Below, one piece after another: positions 1 through 9,920 of a DNA stretch of 32,795 nucleotides. Numbering within the stretch: the first letter of the stretch is position 1; every line of letters starts with the position of its first letter. The notes under the pieces were generated by a model. It searched no databases, was not told the DNA's origin, and saw only the letters and a list, made by a program, of their open reading frames with translations. A program made the translations under genes and the position numbers. Origin of the DNA: CAVVIO01 sp963748095 (GTDB lineage Bacteria; Bacteroidota; Bacteroidia; Bacteroidales; UBA10428). Location: NCBI GenBank assembly GCA_963748095.1, contig CAVVIO010000051.1, positions 1 through 32,795 of the forward strand. Direction: 5' to 3'.

Positions 1-43
1 TAAAGAAGGTATGAAACCACTTTTTTTTCAATCCTATTTATGA

Positions 44-1518
44 TTACTTTTCCCTACCTGTAAGTATATCTTCCAGCCTCGTCCGTGTCACATAGTTTTC
101 ATAACGAAAAGATTGGGCGAGCGTTGTCAGTTCTTCATCAGACAAACCTTTGAATAAATTACAATATTCAGGCACAAGCGCTTCGGCAATCAGGATATGT
201 CTTACCATCAGGTTTATCTGGTTCTGCTGACCGCTGGGATAGGGATTATAATCGGGAAACTCTTTTTTAAACAGTTCTTCCAATGGCTCCATCACCTGCC
301 GGATATCTTTGTCGGTTGATCCCCAGGCATCGGCCCCAAGAGAATCTTTTTTTGCAAGGAAAGCGGAAACCAGTTTCATATAAGGTGTTGTAGCTTTCTG
401 GTGCATAATGGCCTGCAGGCCCATATCCTTATACAGCCAGATACACCAGCTTACTTTGTATTTATCGTAATAGGCCAGCTGATCTTTCAGAACCTGGTAA
501 CGCATTTCATCTTTTTTCGGATCACCGGTATAAACAGGGCCAAACTCACCTACCCACAGCGGGACATGGTGGGAAAACATAAATTCACTTTTCTTAAGAA
601 AATCCTGTTCAAGTGTATCTTTGTCATAATATCTGCCGCGAGTATAACCGGGATAATCTTTGCCAAAAATAAACCCGGGGACTGCATAATCGTGATTGGT
701 ATAGACCACATTATCCCATACTTCGGTGAACTTACTGAAATCAGTGGCATAACGATCGCCCTCCAGAAAAAGGATATGGTTAGGATCGACTTTCCGAATG
801 GCATCCCGCAGGCGTTTGTAATAAGGGAAAACCTTTTCGCCGGTTGGATCTGCCGGCTCGTTAATCAGATCGTAGCCTGCTACCCAGGGCTGATTTTTAT
901 AGTGTTCTGCTATAACTTCCCACAAGTGAACTGCGCGGTCCTGAAAATCCTTTTGTATCCAGAAGGCTGCCACGTGAGTGGGATTATCGCTGTGCCAGTG
1001 CTGGTTCTGACAACCAGGTAAAGCATGCAGATCGATGATGGTATAGATCTGATGCCTGGCACACAATTCTATTACGCTGTCAAGGTATTGAAATGCACCC
1101 TCCTTAATGACACCCGGATTCATATCATCTTCAAAAAGATGGTAATTGATCGGTATGCGAACCAGGTTCAGCCCCAGGTTGTGAATGTATTTTGCATCGG
1201 GTTCGGTGAAATAATTTTTAGAAAAGTATTGAAATAAAGATTGTATTTCTCCTCTCCCAATACTTTCATCAGCCCTTCACGCATGGATTCTTCATTGGCC
1301 GGATAACCATCAATGAAATTCTCCATGTGAAGCATCCCTCCCAGTCCAAAACCACGTAAAAGAACTGTATCGCCCTTTTGGTTGACGATCTGATCGCCCG
1401 CAACCCGTAGCCAGTTTTCATTTGTTGAATTCATATCAGTTTGATTTTTCACTGTACAGGCAGATAATAAAATCATTACCAGAAAAGCGAATAACAGTAA
1501 GAAGTTTGTTCGTCTCAT
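44..1518 (-). pseudogene. GH5-family glycoside hydrolase lipoprotein, frameshifted
   Basis: Two reading frames on the minus strand together make one cellulase-like GH5 enzyme of about 491 residues. The upstream part (from 1518) has a lipoprotein signal with lipobox LSAC and the GH5 N-terminal strand (LRGFGLGGML). It runs into a wrong-frame stop near 1168. The downstream part carries the acid/base Glu in LINEPAD and the nucleophile Glu in WVGEFGP. The frames join at a run of five T on the plus strand (1215-1219). Adding one base there gives continuous protein (FLKNYFTEPDAKYIHNLGLN) across the joint. The mature enzyme would sit on a membrane facing the periplasm or outside and cut beta-glucans or related glycans; the substrate cannot be read from sequence. 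About 100 helical residues follow the catalytic barrel. The break is either a true one-base deletion or a homopolymer sequencing error. Family call is firm; functional status is open. Confidence 0.85.
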
Positions 1519-1594
1519 TATTGTTTAGGTTTTTAATGTTAAGATTAAATTTGCTCATGTGTTTTGTATTTTAAATATAGTACAATTACTTTAA

Positions 1595-1615
1595 ATACGA
1601 ATATTTTGTTCGTAT
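1595..1615. promoter_or_regulatory. Inverted repeat upstream of the GH5 gene, possible operator
   Basis: Perfect 7-base arms (ATACGAA and TTCGTAT) are separated by 7 bases, about 80 bases upstream of the GH5 start. The surrounding DNA is very AT-rich, so the CG-containing arms stand out. It could be a binding site for a dimeric regulator, but no regulator gene lies next to it. Confidence 0.35.
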
Positions 1616-1756
1616 ATTACTCTTACTCCGGCATGTTATAAGTAAATTTAATTCGTAATTTATCCGTTCAAAGCTTTGTTTGTCAGTAGCATTGCTTTTA
1701 TCACCCGTAAGGCCGGGTAACAATCTATAAAATACTTTCACCTCCTGATGAGCGCT

Positions 1757-2953
1757 TCATTTATCCTTTCCCAATATTGATTTCGCCACATAATTTCCCA
1801 TCGAAAAACATCCCTGAAGCAGAAAACCTCCGGTAGGTGCATCCCAATCGAGCATTTCGCCAAAGGTGTATATTCCGGGATATTTCTTTAACGAAAAATC
1901 ATCATTTACTTCTTCCGGTGCGATTCCGCCAATCGTTGAAATTGCTTCTTTTACCGGTCTCAATGAGTCAACCGGAATAGCCAGTTTTTTTATGCTGCTG
2001 ATGAAGCCGTCAACTGACAAGAAAATCTCCTTGCCGGTATAGGCTTTTATCATAGCAAGCTGAACGGTATTTAAATTGAATAATTGGCCATAATCCTTTG
2101 TCTTACTATTTTTCCCACTTATTTTCTGCAAAAGCTGCTCCCTGGTATTCGATGGTTTAAAATCAATATAAATATATGCCGGTATATTTGTGTTAAGCAT
2201 ATTACGTATTGACGGCACCAGGGGATAAACGGCATTGCCTTCCAGACCGTACTTAGTAATGACAGCTTCACCCTTCATTTCAAAATTATCGGTAAATAGT
2301 TTGATGTTTTTAACGGGTTTCCCGGCATGACTTTGACTTAAAGCCTCCGGCCAGCGTATATTAATGCCACAATTGGATGATTGAAAGGGGTTGGTTACAA
2401 TACCCAGGGATTCAAAAATAGCCCGCCAGGAACCGTTTGACCCCGTTACAGGCCACGAGGCTCCGCCCAAAGCAAAAAGGATGTAGTCAGCTTTCAGCAC
2501 AATATTTTTTCCCTGATTTTTAAATGTAACATGCCTGTTACTGTCAAAACCAACAAATTCGTGCTGTGTATGAAACTGTACGCCCTTCTTCATCAGCTTC
2601 GTTTTAATCTTGTTCAGAACATCTATTGGTTTAATGCCTTTCTCCGGGAAAACCTTGCCACTGGTGCCAACGAAGGTAGGGATACCCATCGCGGAAAGCC
2701 ATTGCCGAAGTGCTAAGGTGTCGAAATTCGATAATGCTTTGTCCATTAACCCTACAGGCGAATATTTACTGGTTAAATCCTTTCCTTGCAGATTATTGGT
2801 TAGGTTAAAACCGCCCTTCCCGGCCAACAGAAATTTCTGTCCAACGTTTTTTTCTTTATCATAAATATGTACATCATGAGTGACACTGAGTATGTCTGCA
2901 GCCATTAAGCCTGCCGGACCGCCACCAATAATGATAATTTTTTTTCTTTCCAT
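1757..2953 (-). CDS. NAD(P)/FAD-dependent oxidoreductase, BaiN/HI0933-type flavoprotein
   Basis: A 398-residue cytosolic flavoprotein. The N-terminus carries the Rossmann dinucleotide-binding motif GGGPAGLMAADILS (residues about 10-23). The middle has LLAGKGGFNLTNN, and the C-terminus has the FAD-contacting segment GEMLDWDAPTGGFLLQGC; both are typical of the HI0933/BaiN family and most like the subgroup often labelled TIGR03862. Some relatives reduce the double bond of oxo-bile acid intermediates, but most family members have no known substrate, so no reaction is assigned. Length is normal and the ATG at 2953 gives the glycine-rich loop its usual position. It stands alone, with gaps of more than 230 bases on both sides. 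Confidence 0.85.
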   Translation of the reverse strand: MERKKIIIIGGGPAGLMAADILSVTHDVHIYDKEKNVGQKFLLAGKGGFNLTNNLQGKDLTSKYSPVGLMDKALSNFDTLALRQWLSAMGIPTFVGTSGKVFPEKGIKPIDVLNKIKTKLMKKGVQFHTQHEFVGFDSNRHVTFKNQGKNIVLKADYILFALGGASWPVTGSNGSWRAIFESLGIVTNPFQSSNCGINIRWPEALSQSHAGKPVKNIKLFTDNFEMKGEAVITKYGLEGNAVYPLVPSIRNMLNTNIPAYIYIDFKPSNTREQLLQKISGKNSKTKDYGQLFNLNTVQLAMIKAYTGKEIFLSVDGFISSIKKLAIPVDSLRPVKEAISTIGGIAPEEVNDDFSLKKYPGIYTFGEMLDWDAPTGGFLLQGCFSMGNYVAKSILGKDK

Positions 2954-3227
2954 TTACAATTTTAAAGATTTTTGCAATTTATGAAAAGTTATTGGAGATG
3001 ATTGGAACCAGAAAATATATTGATCTGACTGCCCTTCCTGCAAAATTAAGTTTAAATTCTTTAGTTAGCGATTAAGGATCTTATTAAGATTATTTTTTAA
3101 TGTTTTAACCAAGCAGGTGCATAAAAAGGGAGTTCAAAAAGTAGTAATTAATTATGGTATTGTCATACCAAAGCTACCCTACAAAAAAACAAGGACAATT
3201 TAAATTTTTAATTAATTTAATTTGATA

Positions 3228-5144
3228 TCAGTCCAGATGTTTATTTAACATATTCAGTAATTTATCTTTACTTATTGGTTTGCTTAAATAATCACAACAA
3301 CCTGCCTGAAGGGCTTCCTTTTCTTCATTGAGTGAATAGTATGCGGTTTGGACAATAATCTTTAAGCCGGGTTTAAATTGTATTATCTGGTGAACGGCTT
3401 CATACCCGCTTATGTCGGGTAACCGGATATCCATTAAAATTATATCAATTGGATTGTTTTTTGAAATTTCGATCGCTTCTTTACCATTAGTAGCCAGCAA
3501 TATTTTCATTCCGGCATCCGTAAGTAATTTGGTCAGATATTCGGAATTGTCCTGATCATCTTCGACGATAAGAACTGTTTTATTTAATAAGTTTTTCACA
3601 GCAGGTTCCTGAACATCTGTTTTTTCCTGGTGGAGTGATTGTATGGTTTTAAACGGTATCGTAAAAGAGAAAGTGCTGCCTTTGCCAACTTTAGATTCAA
3701 GGGAAATTTCACTGCCCAATAAATTCACCAGGCCTTTAACAATAGACAGACCCAGACCATTACCACCAACTGTTGCAGTCTTAATTTGATTAAGCTGAAA
3801 AAAGCGTTCAAATATCAGTTTTTGTTTTTCAGGTGGAATTCCAATGCCGGTATCTGAAACATAAAATAAAAGATTTTGATTTTTATCCATTTTACATCCA
3901 CCTGTTACAGTACCATGGAGTGTAAATTTCAGAGCATTACTTATAAGGTTAATGAGTATTTGTTTTAATTTCAACCTATCGGTGACAATAATATTATCAG
4001 AAGGACTGATTTCCGATATCAGGCTAAATTTAATTTGTTCTTTACGTGTCCTGCTTTGGAATTCATTAAAAAAAGATGTCAGATCTTCGAATAAGGTATC
4101 AATATTGCATTCTTCCAAATTTACAGTTAATTGCCCCGATTCAATTTTGGCAATATCGAGAATATCGTTAATGATACCGAGTAAATCATAGCTCCTCTGG
4201 CAAATGATTCCGGTGTACTTTTCAAGATTGTTCTTGTCATCAAAAGAATCTTTTAATAATTCGGAAAAACCTATGATGGCATTCATGGGTGTTCGAATCT
4301 CATGACTTAAATTTTGGAGAAAAGCGGTTTTAAGTTTATCGCTTTCTTCGGCTTTTTCTTTGGCTTTTATTAACTCCTCTTCCACTTTTTTATGTTCAGT
4401 AATATCCTGAATGGCGCCGAATAAAATTTCCTTTTCCTTATCATATATAGCTATGGAATGTATATCCTTGATATTACCAGTGTCAATTGCTTTTATCTTG
4501 AATTCAATATCGTACGGTTTATTATTTTCTATTAATTCTTTTAAAGCCAGATCCATCATAGGACGATATTCCTGTAATGGAACTTTTTTTACGACCGAAA
4601 AATCCATATGGTCTTTATCTACACCATATATTTTTGTTGCCCCAACGGATGCAACCATTGTTTGAGTGCCAATATGCAGTTCCCAATTGCCGGATTTGGA
4701 AGCAATTTCTGCCCGTGTCAACCGTGCTTCACTCAGCCGGATAACCTCTTCAGCATTCTTTCTTTCCGTTATATCCCTGAAAAAACTCTGAAAAGTACCA
4801 TCAGGCATGGCTTTGGAGTTCATCTCTATTTGAATTCTCCCGCCATTTTTAGTTATTATTTCCCTTTCGGTTTTTATAATTTCACCTTTTTTCAGAAGGC
4901 TATATTTTAACGGATTCTCTTTTAAATCATCTGAATGAAATAAATTGGAAATATTCATTGAAAGAAGTTCATCTTTTGAAAATCCGGTAAGTTCAACAGC
5001 TTTATTATTAACAGCAATAAAATTTCCTTTTGAATCGCCCCAAAAGAATGCATCCGGTGCAAGTTCTATAATCGTCTGAAATTTATCTTCACTTTCGTTA
5101 GGATCTTTTTTTTTATGAGCTTTGATTTTAAATAATTTCATCAT
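3228..5144 (-). CDS. PAS-containing hybrid histidine kinase with C-terminal receiver
   Basis: A 638-residue soluble sensor kinase with no membrane segment. In order: PAS/PAC domain (about 20-130), a second PAS-like domain (135-255), a short coiled-coil linker (AKEKAEES), a HisKA dimerisation domain with phospho-accepting His281 in LSHEIRTPMN, and a HATPase_c domain (N box ISNALKFT, G1 DTGIGIP, G2 GNGLGLS). A receiver (522-638) follows with Asp572 in LMDIRLP and Lys622 in LSKP. Family knowledge predicts ligand- or redox-driven autophosphorylation at His281 and transfer to Asp572. No separate DNA-binding regulator or HPt protein is visible nearby, so the output is unknown. It lies 131 bases downstream of the LRR protein gene on the same strand. 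Confidence 0.93.
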   Translation of the reverse strand: MMKLFKIKAHKKKDPNESEDKFQTIIELAPDAFFWGDSKGNFIAVNNKAVELTGFSKDELLSMNISNLFHSDDLKENPLKYSLLKKGEIIKTEREIITKNGGRIQIEMNSKAMPDGTFQSFFRDITERKNAEEVIRLSEARLTRAEIASKSGNWELHIGTQTMVASVGATKIYGVDKDHMDFSVVKKVPLQEYRPMMDLALKELIENNKPYDIEFKIKAIDTGNIKDIHSIAIYDKEKEILFGAIQDITEHKKVEEELIKAKEKAEESDKLKTAFLQNLSHEIRTPMNAIIGFSELLKDSFDDKNNLEKYTGIICQRSYDLLGIINDILDIAKIESGQLTVNLEECNIDTLFEDLTSFFNEFQSRTRKEQIKFSLISEISPSDNIIVTDRLKLKQILINLISNALKFTLHGTVTGGCKMDKNQNLLFYVSDTGIGIPPEKQKLIFERFFQLNQIKTATVGGNGLGLSIVKGLVNLLGSEISLESKVGKGSTFSFTIPFKTIQSLHQEKTDVQEPAVKNLLNKTVLIVEDDQDNSEYLTKLLTDAGMKILLATNGKEAIEISKNNPIDIILMDIRLPDISGYEAVHQIIQFKPGLKIIVQTAYYSLNEEKEALQAGCCDYLSKPISKDKLLNMLNKHLD

Positions 5145-5274
5145 ATTTATCGAAATATTTTTCTTGTTCAGAAAAGCAACACATCAACCACCGGGATGAA
5201 ATTTATTAAAAATAGCGATTTTAAGCACAAAAACCCTTATTTTATTCAATATTTCTGAATTCGAATATAGAATA

Positions 5275-6165
5275 TCAATAATCAACCGTTACGCCTGAAT
5301 CCATTAATTTTTTTAATTGTGAAGTTTTAATCGGATTACCTGTTAAAATAACATATTCAAGATTTTCCAATTCAAAAAGCGGTGATATATCGTTAATCTT
5401 GTTATTTGACAAATCTACATTTTTAAGTTTCAATAAATAACACAGGGAATCGATATATCCTATTTTATTATCCGAAAGATTTAATTCTTCCAGTTGAGAA
5501 AGGTCACTCAGGTAAGAGAGATCAAATATCCGGTTGTTCGATACATCAATCGTTTTAGCATGTATACAAAACTGAACCCCGTCCAGATCATCAATGTCTA
5601 ATGATGACAGTTCAAACTCTTCAAAGTCTTCTAAATAATAAGAAGGATACTCAATGTTAGTCTGTCCGTATTCTCTTATTTTAATCGCATCATAAAATGA
5701 ACAGCCGTGTTGTCTGGCCGGAGTATCTTTTACTGTTTCGAAATCATTAATTATTGTGAAATTGTCAATATCAATGTCCCACGCGTACACCGGTGAATAA
5801 TCGATATCATCATAATTGTCCAATAAAGCAGCTATTTCATCTATTCTTTCTAATTGCAATATATGAGAATACTGCAACAAAGCTTTTAAATTATTTTGCG
5901 CATGGAGTTCATTAATTTCACGAAGATGATAATTCATTCTGTCCGGGTGATACAACATCATCAATTTAGAAAATCCCTTGCCGTCATTTTGTATTTCAAT
6001 TATAATATAATCACTTATGATTTCCGATATTTTTTGAAGTACGGTAAACTGCTGATTCCTGTATAAATTGATCAGGGTAAGTGATATTCTATTAAGATTA
6101 TCAACCGTATAAGCCTTTAATAGCTTTTTATATAATTCTGTTATTGTCAGCATATTTTCATTCAC
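5275..6165 (-). CDS. Leucine-rich-repeat protein with J-domain-like HPD motif
   Basis: A 296-residue protein with no signal peptide or membrane segment, so probably cytosolic. The C-terminal third (about 205-285) has three to four internalin-like 22-residue LRRs (LEELNLSDNKI, LKNVDLSNNKI, LEYVILTGNPI), expected to form a small protein-binding surface. The N-terminal part contains GFSKLMMLYHPDR (residues 64-76) followed by a helical stretch. This resembles helix II, the HPD loop and helix III of a DnaJ J domain, the surface that stimulates DnaK ATPase. The J-domain helix I is not clearly recognisable. The middle (125-195) is acidic and unassigned. It lies between two hybrid histidine kinases on the same strand. 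A role as a chaperone adaptor or signalling partner is inference. Confidence 0.75.
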   Translation of the reverse strand: MNENMLTITELYKKLLKAYTVDNLNRISLTLINLYRNQQFTVLQKISEIISDYIIIEIQNDGKGFSKLMMLYHPDRMNYHLREINELHAQNNLKALLQYSHILQLERIDEIAALLDNYDDIDYSPVYAWDIDIDNFTIINDFETVKDTPARQHGCSFYDAIKIREYGQTNIEYPSYYLEDFEEFELSSLDIDDLDGVQFCIHAKTIDVSNNRIFDLSYLSDLSQLEELNLSDNKIGYIDSLCYLLKLKNVDLSNNKINDISPLFELENLEYVILTGNPIKTSQLKKLMDSGVTVDY

Positions 6166-6224
6166 GGGTCAGTAAAAAACTTAACTCCTGCTTTTTATCA
6201 TTAAAATCATATTGGTGGTTTTTT

Positions 6225-6232
6225 CAAAAATA
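6225..6232 (-). promoter_or_regulatory. Possible Bacteroidota -7 box for the LRR protein gene
   Basis: On the minus strand this reads TATTTTTG, which fits the Bacteroidota TAnnTTTG -7 consensus, about 60 bases upstream of the LRR gene start. No clear TTTG -33 box lies at the expected spacing, so the call is weak. Confidence 0.3.
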
Positions 6233-6462
6233 TAACAATCGTTTGGTTTTATAATCATGAAAAATCAAACAAAAATTCAGAGTTGTCTATATCAATATCC
6301 ATTGTTACATATATTATATACATCACGAAAATTGAAATGACAGGCCTGATGCGGGTCCAGATGCCTCAAATATCTGATAGATCCTTTCAGCTATCCCCTT
6401 CACATAATATGACAATGATATGTTGTGGAAATTAAATATATTTTTGGGTTGCCCCGTACATT

Positions 6463-8523
6463 TTAGTGTGATTTTTTTGTATACTCCTCCACCAGTTCCA
6501 TTAATTGTACTTTACTGACGGGCTTTGTTAAAAATCCGTTACAACCGCATTCCAATGCTTTTTCTTTTCCATCATCCATTGCAAAAGCAGTTTGCGCGAT
6601 TATCGGAACGGTTTTATTAAACTGCCTGATCTCTTTTGTGGCTTCCAATCCGTTCTTTACGGGCATTTTTATGTCCATCAATATAAGTGCCAAATCCGGA
6701 GTTTCTTTTGCCAACTGCACTGCTTCCATTCCGTTTGCAGCGTGCAATATAGTAAGTGTTTTATTTTCAAGCACATTTTTCATATACATAAAACTCAGTT
6801 CATCATCTTCGGCAATTAAGATGATACTCTCATGATTCGGTCTGAATTCCTGTTTCCTATTTAAAACTATTCCCATTTCCTCTTTTTTTATTTGTTTGTA
6901 TGGTAGTGAGAAATAAAAAGTACTACCTGCATTTACTTCCGATTCCACCCAGATAGCACCATTGAGCAAATCTACATAAGCTTTTACTATGGACAATCCC
7001 AATCCGGAACCTTCGAACGGGCGGGTAATGCTAAGGTCGGCATTGACAAAGCGATCAAAGATGGCTTCGAGCCGGTTGCCGGGTATTCCAATGCCGGTAT
7101 CTCTGACAAAAAATATCATTTCGTTGTTTTTCTGATAATTACCGAATTCTACTATCCCTTTAAAGGTGTGTTTGATAGCGTTATCAAGTAAATTCGACAG
7201 GATACTGTCAAACATGTGCTTATCGGTTTCAATCAAAGTATTTTCAGGCTTATCAGGCTTTGATAATTTCAATTCCAGTCCTTTATTTTCCGCCTGATCT
7301 TTAAAGAAAAACAAGTGGAAATTCATAATATCAGATAAGTCGACAATTGTTTTTTTTATGTGTATCTGTTTTGTTTCAATTCTGGATATCTCAATAATAT
7401 CGTTAACTGTATCAATTAAACGGTTTCCGCTTTTATTAACTATATCGGTGTAATTTTTTCTATCGATATCATTGATGTTTTTATTTTCCAGTAAACTTAA
7501 AAATCCCAGGATGCCATTCATAGGAGTTCGGATCTCATGACTTATATTTTGCAGAAATACTGTTTTCAACCAGTTGCTTTCTTCGGCTTTTTCCTTTGCT
7601 TTGGTAAGTTCAATGTTTAGTTGCCGGAGTTCATGTGTTTTGACCTTAACCCTATACCGGAGAATTAATGCAAATATTGAAACTAAAATAAAAAAGGAAA
7701 CAATACTTATTATCAACCAGATTAAATAACCTGGAATAACCGTAATATATCTTTTATCTAAAAATTTTTGCAGAGAGAGATAATAAACGGATGTGGGATT
7801 GTTTTTAAGTTCTGAAAGATGTTTGTCAAATAATTTAACAATGCCGGGCTGTATGTTCTTAGGAAAAGCAAAATGCAGTTCATCGGGATGAAAGATCACT
7901 CCGGTAGGCAGAATTTCTTTTTTACATAAATCGGAAAAATAAAAAAAACGGGAAGCAACAATGGCATCCACGGCATTTTCAGAAAGTGCTGTTACCGTAC
8001 TTTCATAATCATCATAAGGGATTACCTCATATTTCAGGTTGAAATCTTTTTTCACTTCGTTTTTCATATAATCTTCCTGGATAGAACCCTGGAGTACTCC
8101 TATTCTTTTTCCATTCAGACCGAATATCGAATTTATTTTTGTTTTTTTCGTGGTAAATACTTCCAGCCACGATCCCAGTACTGACAAAGAATTCAGCGTA
8201 AATAACGAATCTCTTTTAATGGAATAGGCAACATCGGGAAGTACATCTATTTTATTTTCGAGTAACATTTTTTTAAGATCCTGCCAGTTACCGGAAACAT
8301 AGTCGATTTTCCAATGTTCTTTTTTAGCAATGTATTCGATTACATTTATAAAAATACCATCCGGTTCTCCCTGCTTGTTTATGAAAATTTTAGGATAATT
8401 ATTATAAACACCAACTTTCAGGGAAGTTATCTTATTGTTTTCCTGTGCTGCAAATGCTGTAGATTCTCCTATACTTAACAGCAGAAAAAATAATATGATA
8501 TTTACAGGCTTTATGCTAAACAT
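6463..8523 (-). CDS. Hybrid histidine kinase with periplasmic solute-binding sensor domain
   Basis: A 686-residue membrane sensor. A signal peptide (1-26) is followed by a periplasmic SBP_bac_3-type domain (about 33-255: KVGVYNNYPKIF, GKRIGVLQGS, AVDAIVASRFF), a membrane helix (about 264-288), and a linker. Next come HisKA with His329 in ISHEIRTPMN, HATPase_c (N box LLDNAIKHT, G1 DTGIGIPG, G2 GSGLGLSIV), and a receiver (565-686) with Asp617 in LMDIKMP and Lys667 in LTKP. The sensor domain resembles amino-acid-binding periplasmic proteins, so a small polar ligand is likely; its identity is unknown. HisKA and receiver closely match those of the kinase at 3228-5144, pointing to paralogues. The LRR protein gene lies downstream in the same direction after a 297-base gap with no gene. 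Confidence 0.93.
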   Translation of the reverse strand: MFSIKPVNIILFFLLLSIGESTAFAAQENNKITSLKVGVYNNYPKIFINKQGEPDGIFINVIEYIAKKEHWKIDYVSGNWQDLKKMLLENKIDVLPDVAYSIKRDSLFTLNSLSVLGSWLEVFTTKKTKINSIFGLNGKRIGVLQGSIQEDYMKNEVKKDFNLKYEVIPYDDYESTVTALSENAVDAIVASRFFYFSDLCKKEILPTGVIFHPDELHFAFPKNIQPGIVKLFDKHLSELKNNPTSVYYLSLQKFLDKRYITVIPGYLIWLIISIVSFFILVSIFALILRYRVKVKTHELRQLNIELTKAKEKAEESNWLKTVFLQNISHEIRTPMNGILGFLSLLENKNINDIDRKNYTDIVNKSGNRLIDTVNDIIEISRIETKQIHIKKTIVDLSDIMNFHLFFFKDQAENKGLELKLSKPDKPENTLIETDKHMFDSILSNLLDNAIKHTFKGIVEFGNYQKNNEMIFFVRDTGIGIPGNRLEAIFDRFVNADLSITRPFEGSGLGLSIVKAYVDLLNGAIWVESEVNAGSTFYFSLPYKQIKKEEMGIVLNRKQEFRPNHESIILIAEDDELSFMYMKNVLENKTLTILHAANGMEAVQLAKETPDLALILMDIKMPVKNGLEATKEIRQFNKTVPIIAQTAFAMDDGKEKALECGCNGFLTKPVSKVQLMELVEEYTKKSH

Positions 8524-9383
8524 TCATTTATTTTTTAAATTGCTTATTGCTTAAACATCACTTATTTATAAACAACTTCCGGCAATCCTGTAACTTTAAT
8601 CATTATTTCTGAAAAAGATCTAAACAACCTGTTCTTACTTATATATTTTGAATTAATAAAATTTGAGGTGGCTGGTGCATATTATAATTTGGCAAATTTA
8701 AGTAAAAACTATTAACGATTTGGATTTATAAATCAGCCAACTGTTTATATAACATTCCCCTTAATATTTTCGATTATAAGTACTTATTATTAAATGTAAC
8801 GGATAATTTCGGGAAAGACAAATTTATCCCCTGATTATCTGAAGTGAAGTTGCAAATAAATTCTCTGTTACATTGAAAACCAGTAATTGAATTTTACAAG
8901 AAATATGTTATCGGGAGCAATTTCCCATAATTTCCATATGGTATCATTTACAGGTTCAATACCTGTAACCTGATTACTATTTAGAAACGTCTCTACACAA
9001 ATAAGTGTTGATACAATTATCATTTTTTGTCACCAGGGTATTATTTTACAAAAAAGTGTCACAGAATGTTAGGTGTTTTTAATTTCAGGTTTAAATATAA
9101 TTATCTGTTTCAGAACGTATAAAAAATATTTGGGAAATGAGAAAATTGTAGTTAAAAAAGATAATAAGAAGACACAAAGGTGATGTAGTAATATGATAAG
9201 AAATTGTTGGTTAGTAGTTAATAGAATGCCGGCACCTAAATTAAAATAACCGGTTTATCCATTTAATTTAAGTTTTCTCATACTATTCTAACATTTTTTT
9301 TATGCCGGAAATTTTTTAACTTGAAACAAAATTTGTATTATTACAGTATCAACATTACTAAGCAAAAAACACCTGTATTTCAG
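8524..9383. other. Long gene-free stretch, about 860 bases
   Basis: Both strands are AT-rich with frequent stops in all frames. I see no convincing reading frame, tRNA-like fold, terminator or long repeat. It should hold promoters for the kinase on the left and the unrecognised gene on the right, but no clear promoter pair could be picked. A small RNA cannot be excluded by eye. Confidence 0.5.
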
Positions 9384-9920
9384 ATGGGAAAATCGGAAAA
9401 AATAAAATCGTTTAAAATCCGCAACAACAAGCTATTAGGCATCTTTACCTCTAACGGGTTTAATGTGTACCTCGTTGGATTCACAAATCCAAGGGTAGTA
9501 CTGGATAATTCCTATTTAATTCCCTGTTTTGTGAATGATTTTACCCTTCATTTTGCAAAATCACTCTATTCCAATGAAATGATCAAATCCTTCCGGCTGG
9601 ACAAAGAAATTGCAGTTACCTCGTATGAATTGCAGGAAATTCTCAGTATGTGCGAGCTGCAGCCTGTTTATAAAGTCCGGCTAAAAAATTCTGGCATGTA
9701 CCTGGTGGGTTACAATTTTGACAGAACGGATGATGGAAAAGTCATCCAAAAGTACCCCGTGTTTGCCATGCACCGGCCTTACATCTATTTTCAGCTTGAC
9801 AAAGCCCAAGAGGACTCCGAATTTCTATTAAGCGAAGGGTATGAGATAGAAATTGAAACTACTGATGTGGGAAACTATATGTCCCAGAGCGGGGTAAATG
9901 CCAATAACTATTACGAATAA
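9384..9920 (+). CDS. Unrecognised conserved-looking protein
   Basis: A 178-residue protein I do not recognise. It has no signal peptide, membrane segment or cysteine-rich motif, and looks like a soluble alpha/beta protein with many short strands (YKVRLKNSGMYLVGYNFDR, PYIYFQLDKAQEDSEF). The C-terminus is acidic and polar. The ATG at 9384 is preferred; a TTG at 9321 in the same frame would add 21 residues (LKQNLYYYSINITKQKTPVF region) with less coding character. Base composition within the frame is clearly richer in GC than the flanking DNA, which supports a real gene. It is monocistronic: a long empty region lies upstream and the convergent RIC gene lies downstream. No function is proposed. 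Confidence 0.7.
   Translation: MGKSEKIKSFKIRNNKLLGIFTSNGFNVYLVGFTNPRVVLDNSYLIPCFVNDFTLHFAKSLYSNEMIKSFRLDKEIAVTSYELQEILSMCELQPVYKVRLKNSGMYLVGYNFDRTDDGKVIQKYPVFAMHRPYIYFQLDKAQEDSEFLLSEGYEIEIETTDVGNYMSQSGVNANNYYE

Noticed and set aside
401..1021. Plus-strand 206-codon frame opposite the GH5 gene
   Set aside because: It is antisense to a clear GH5 catalytic domain with both active-site glutamates, and its own translation has no family features.
1210..1222. Programmed ribosomal frameshift in the GH5 gene
   Set aside because: GH5 enzymes are not known to use one, and a homopolymer indel is the simpler explanation.
1703..1718. ACCCG/CGGGT hairpin downstream of the flavoprotein gene as a terminator
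   Set aside because: The stem is only five pairs and lacks a T-tract in the needed direction.
8524..9383. CRISPR array, tRNA or mobile-element remnant in the long gap
   Set aside because: No regularly spaced repeats, no cloverleaf with a CCA-type end, and no terminal inverted repeats or transposase fragments were visible.
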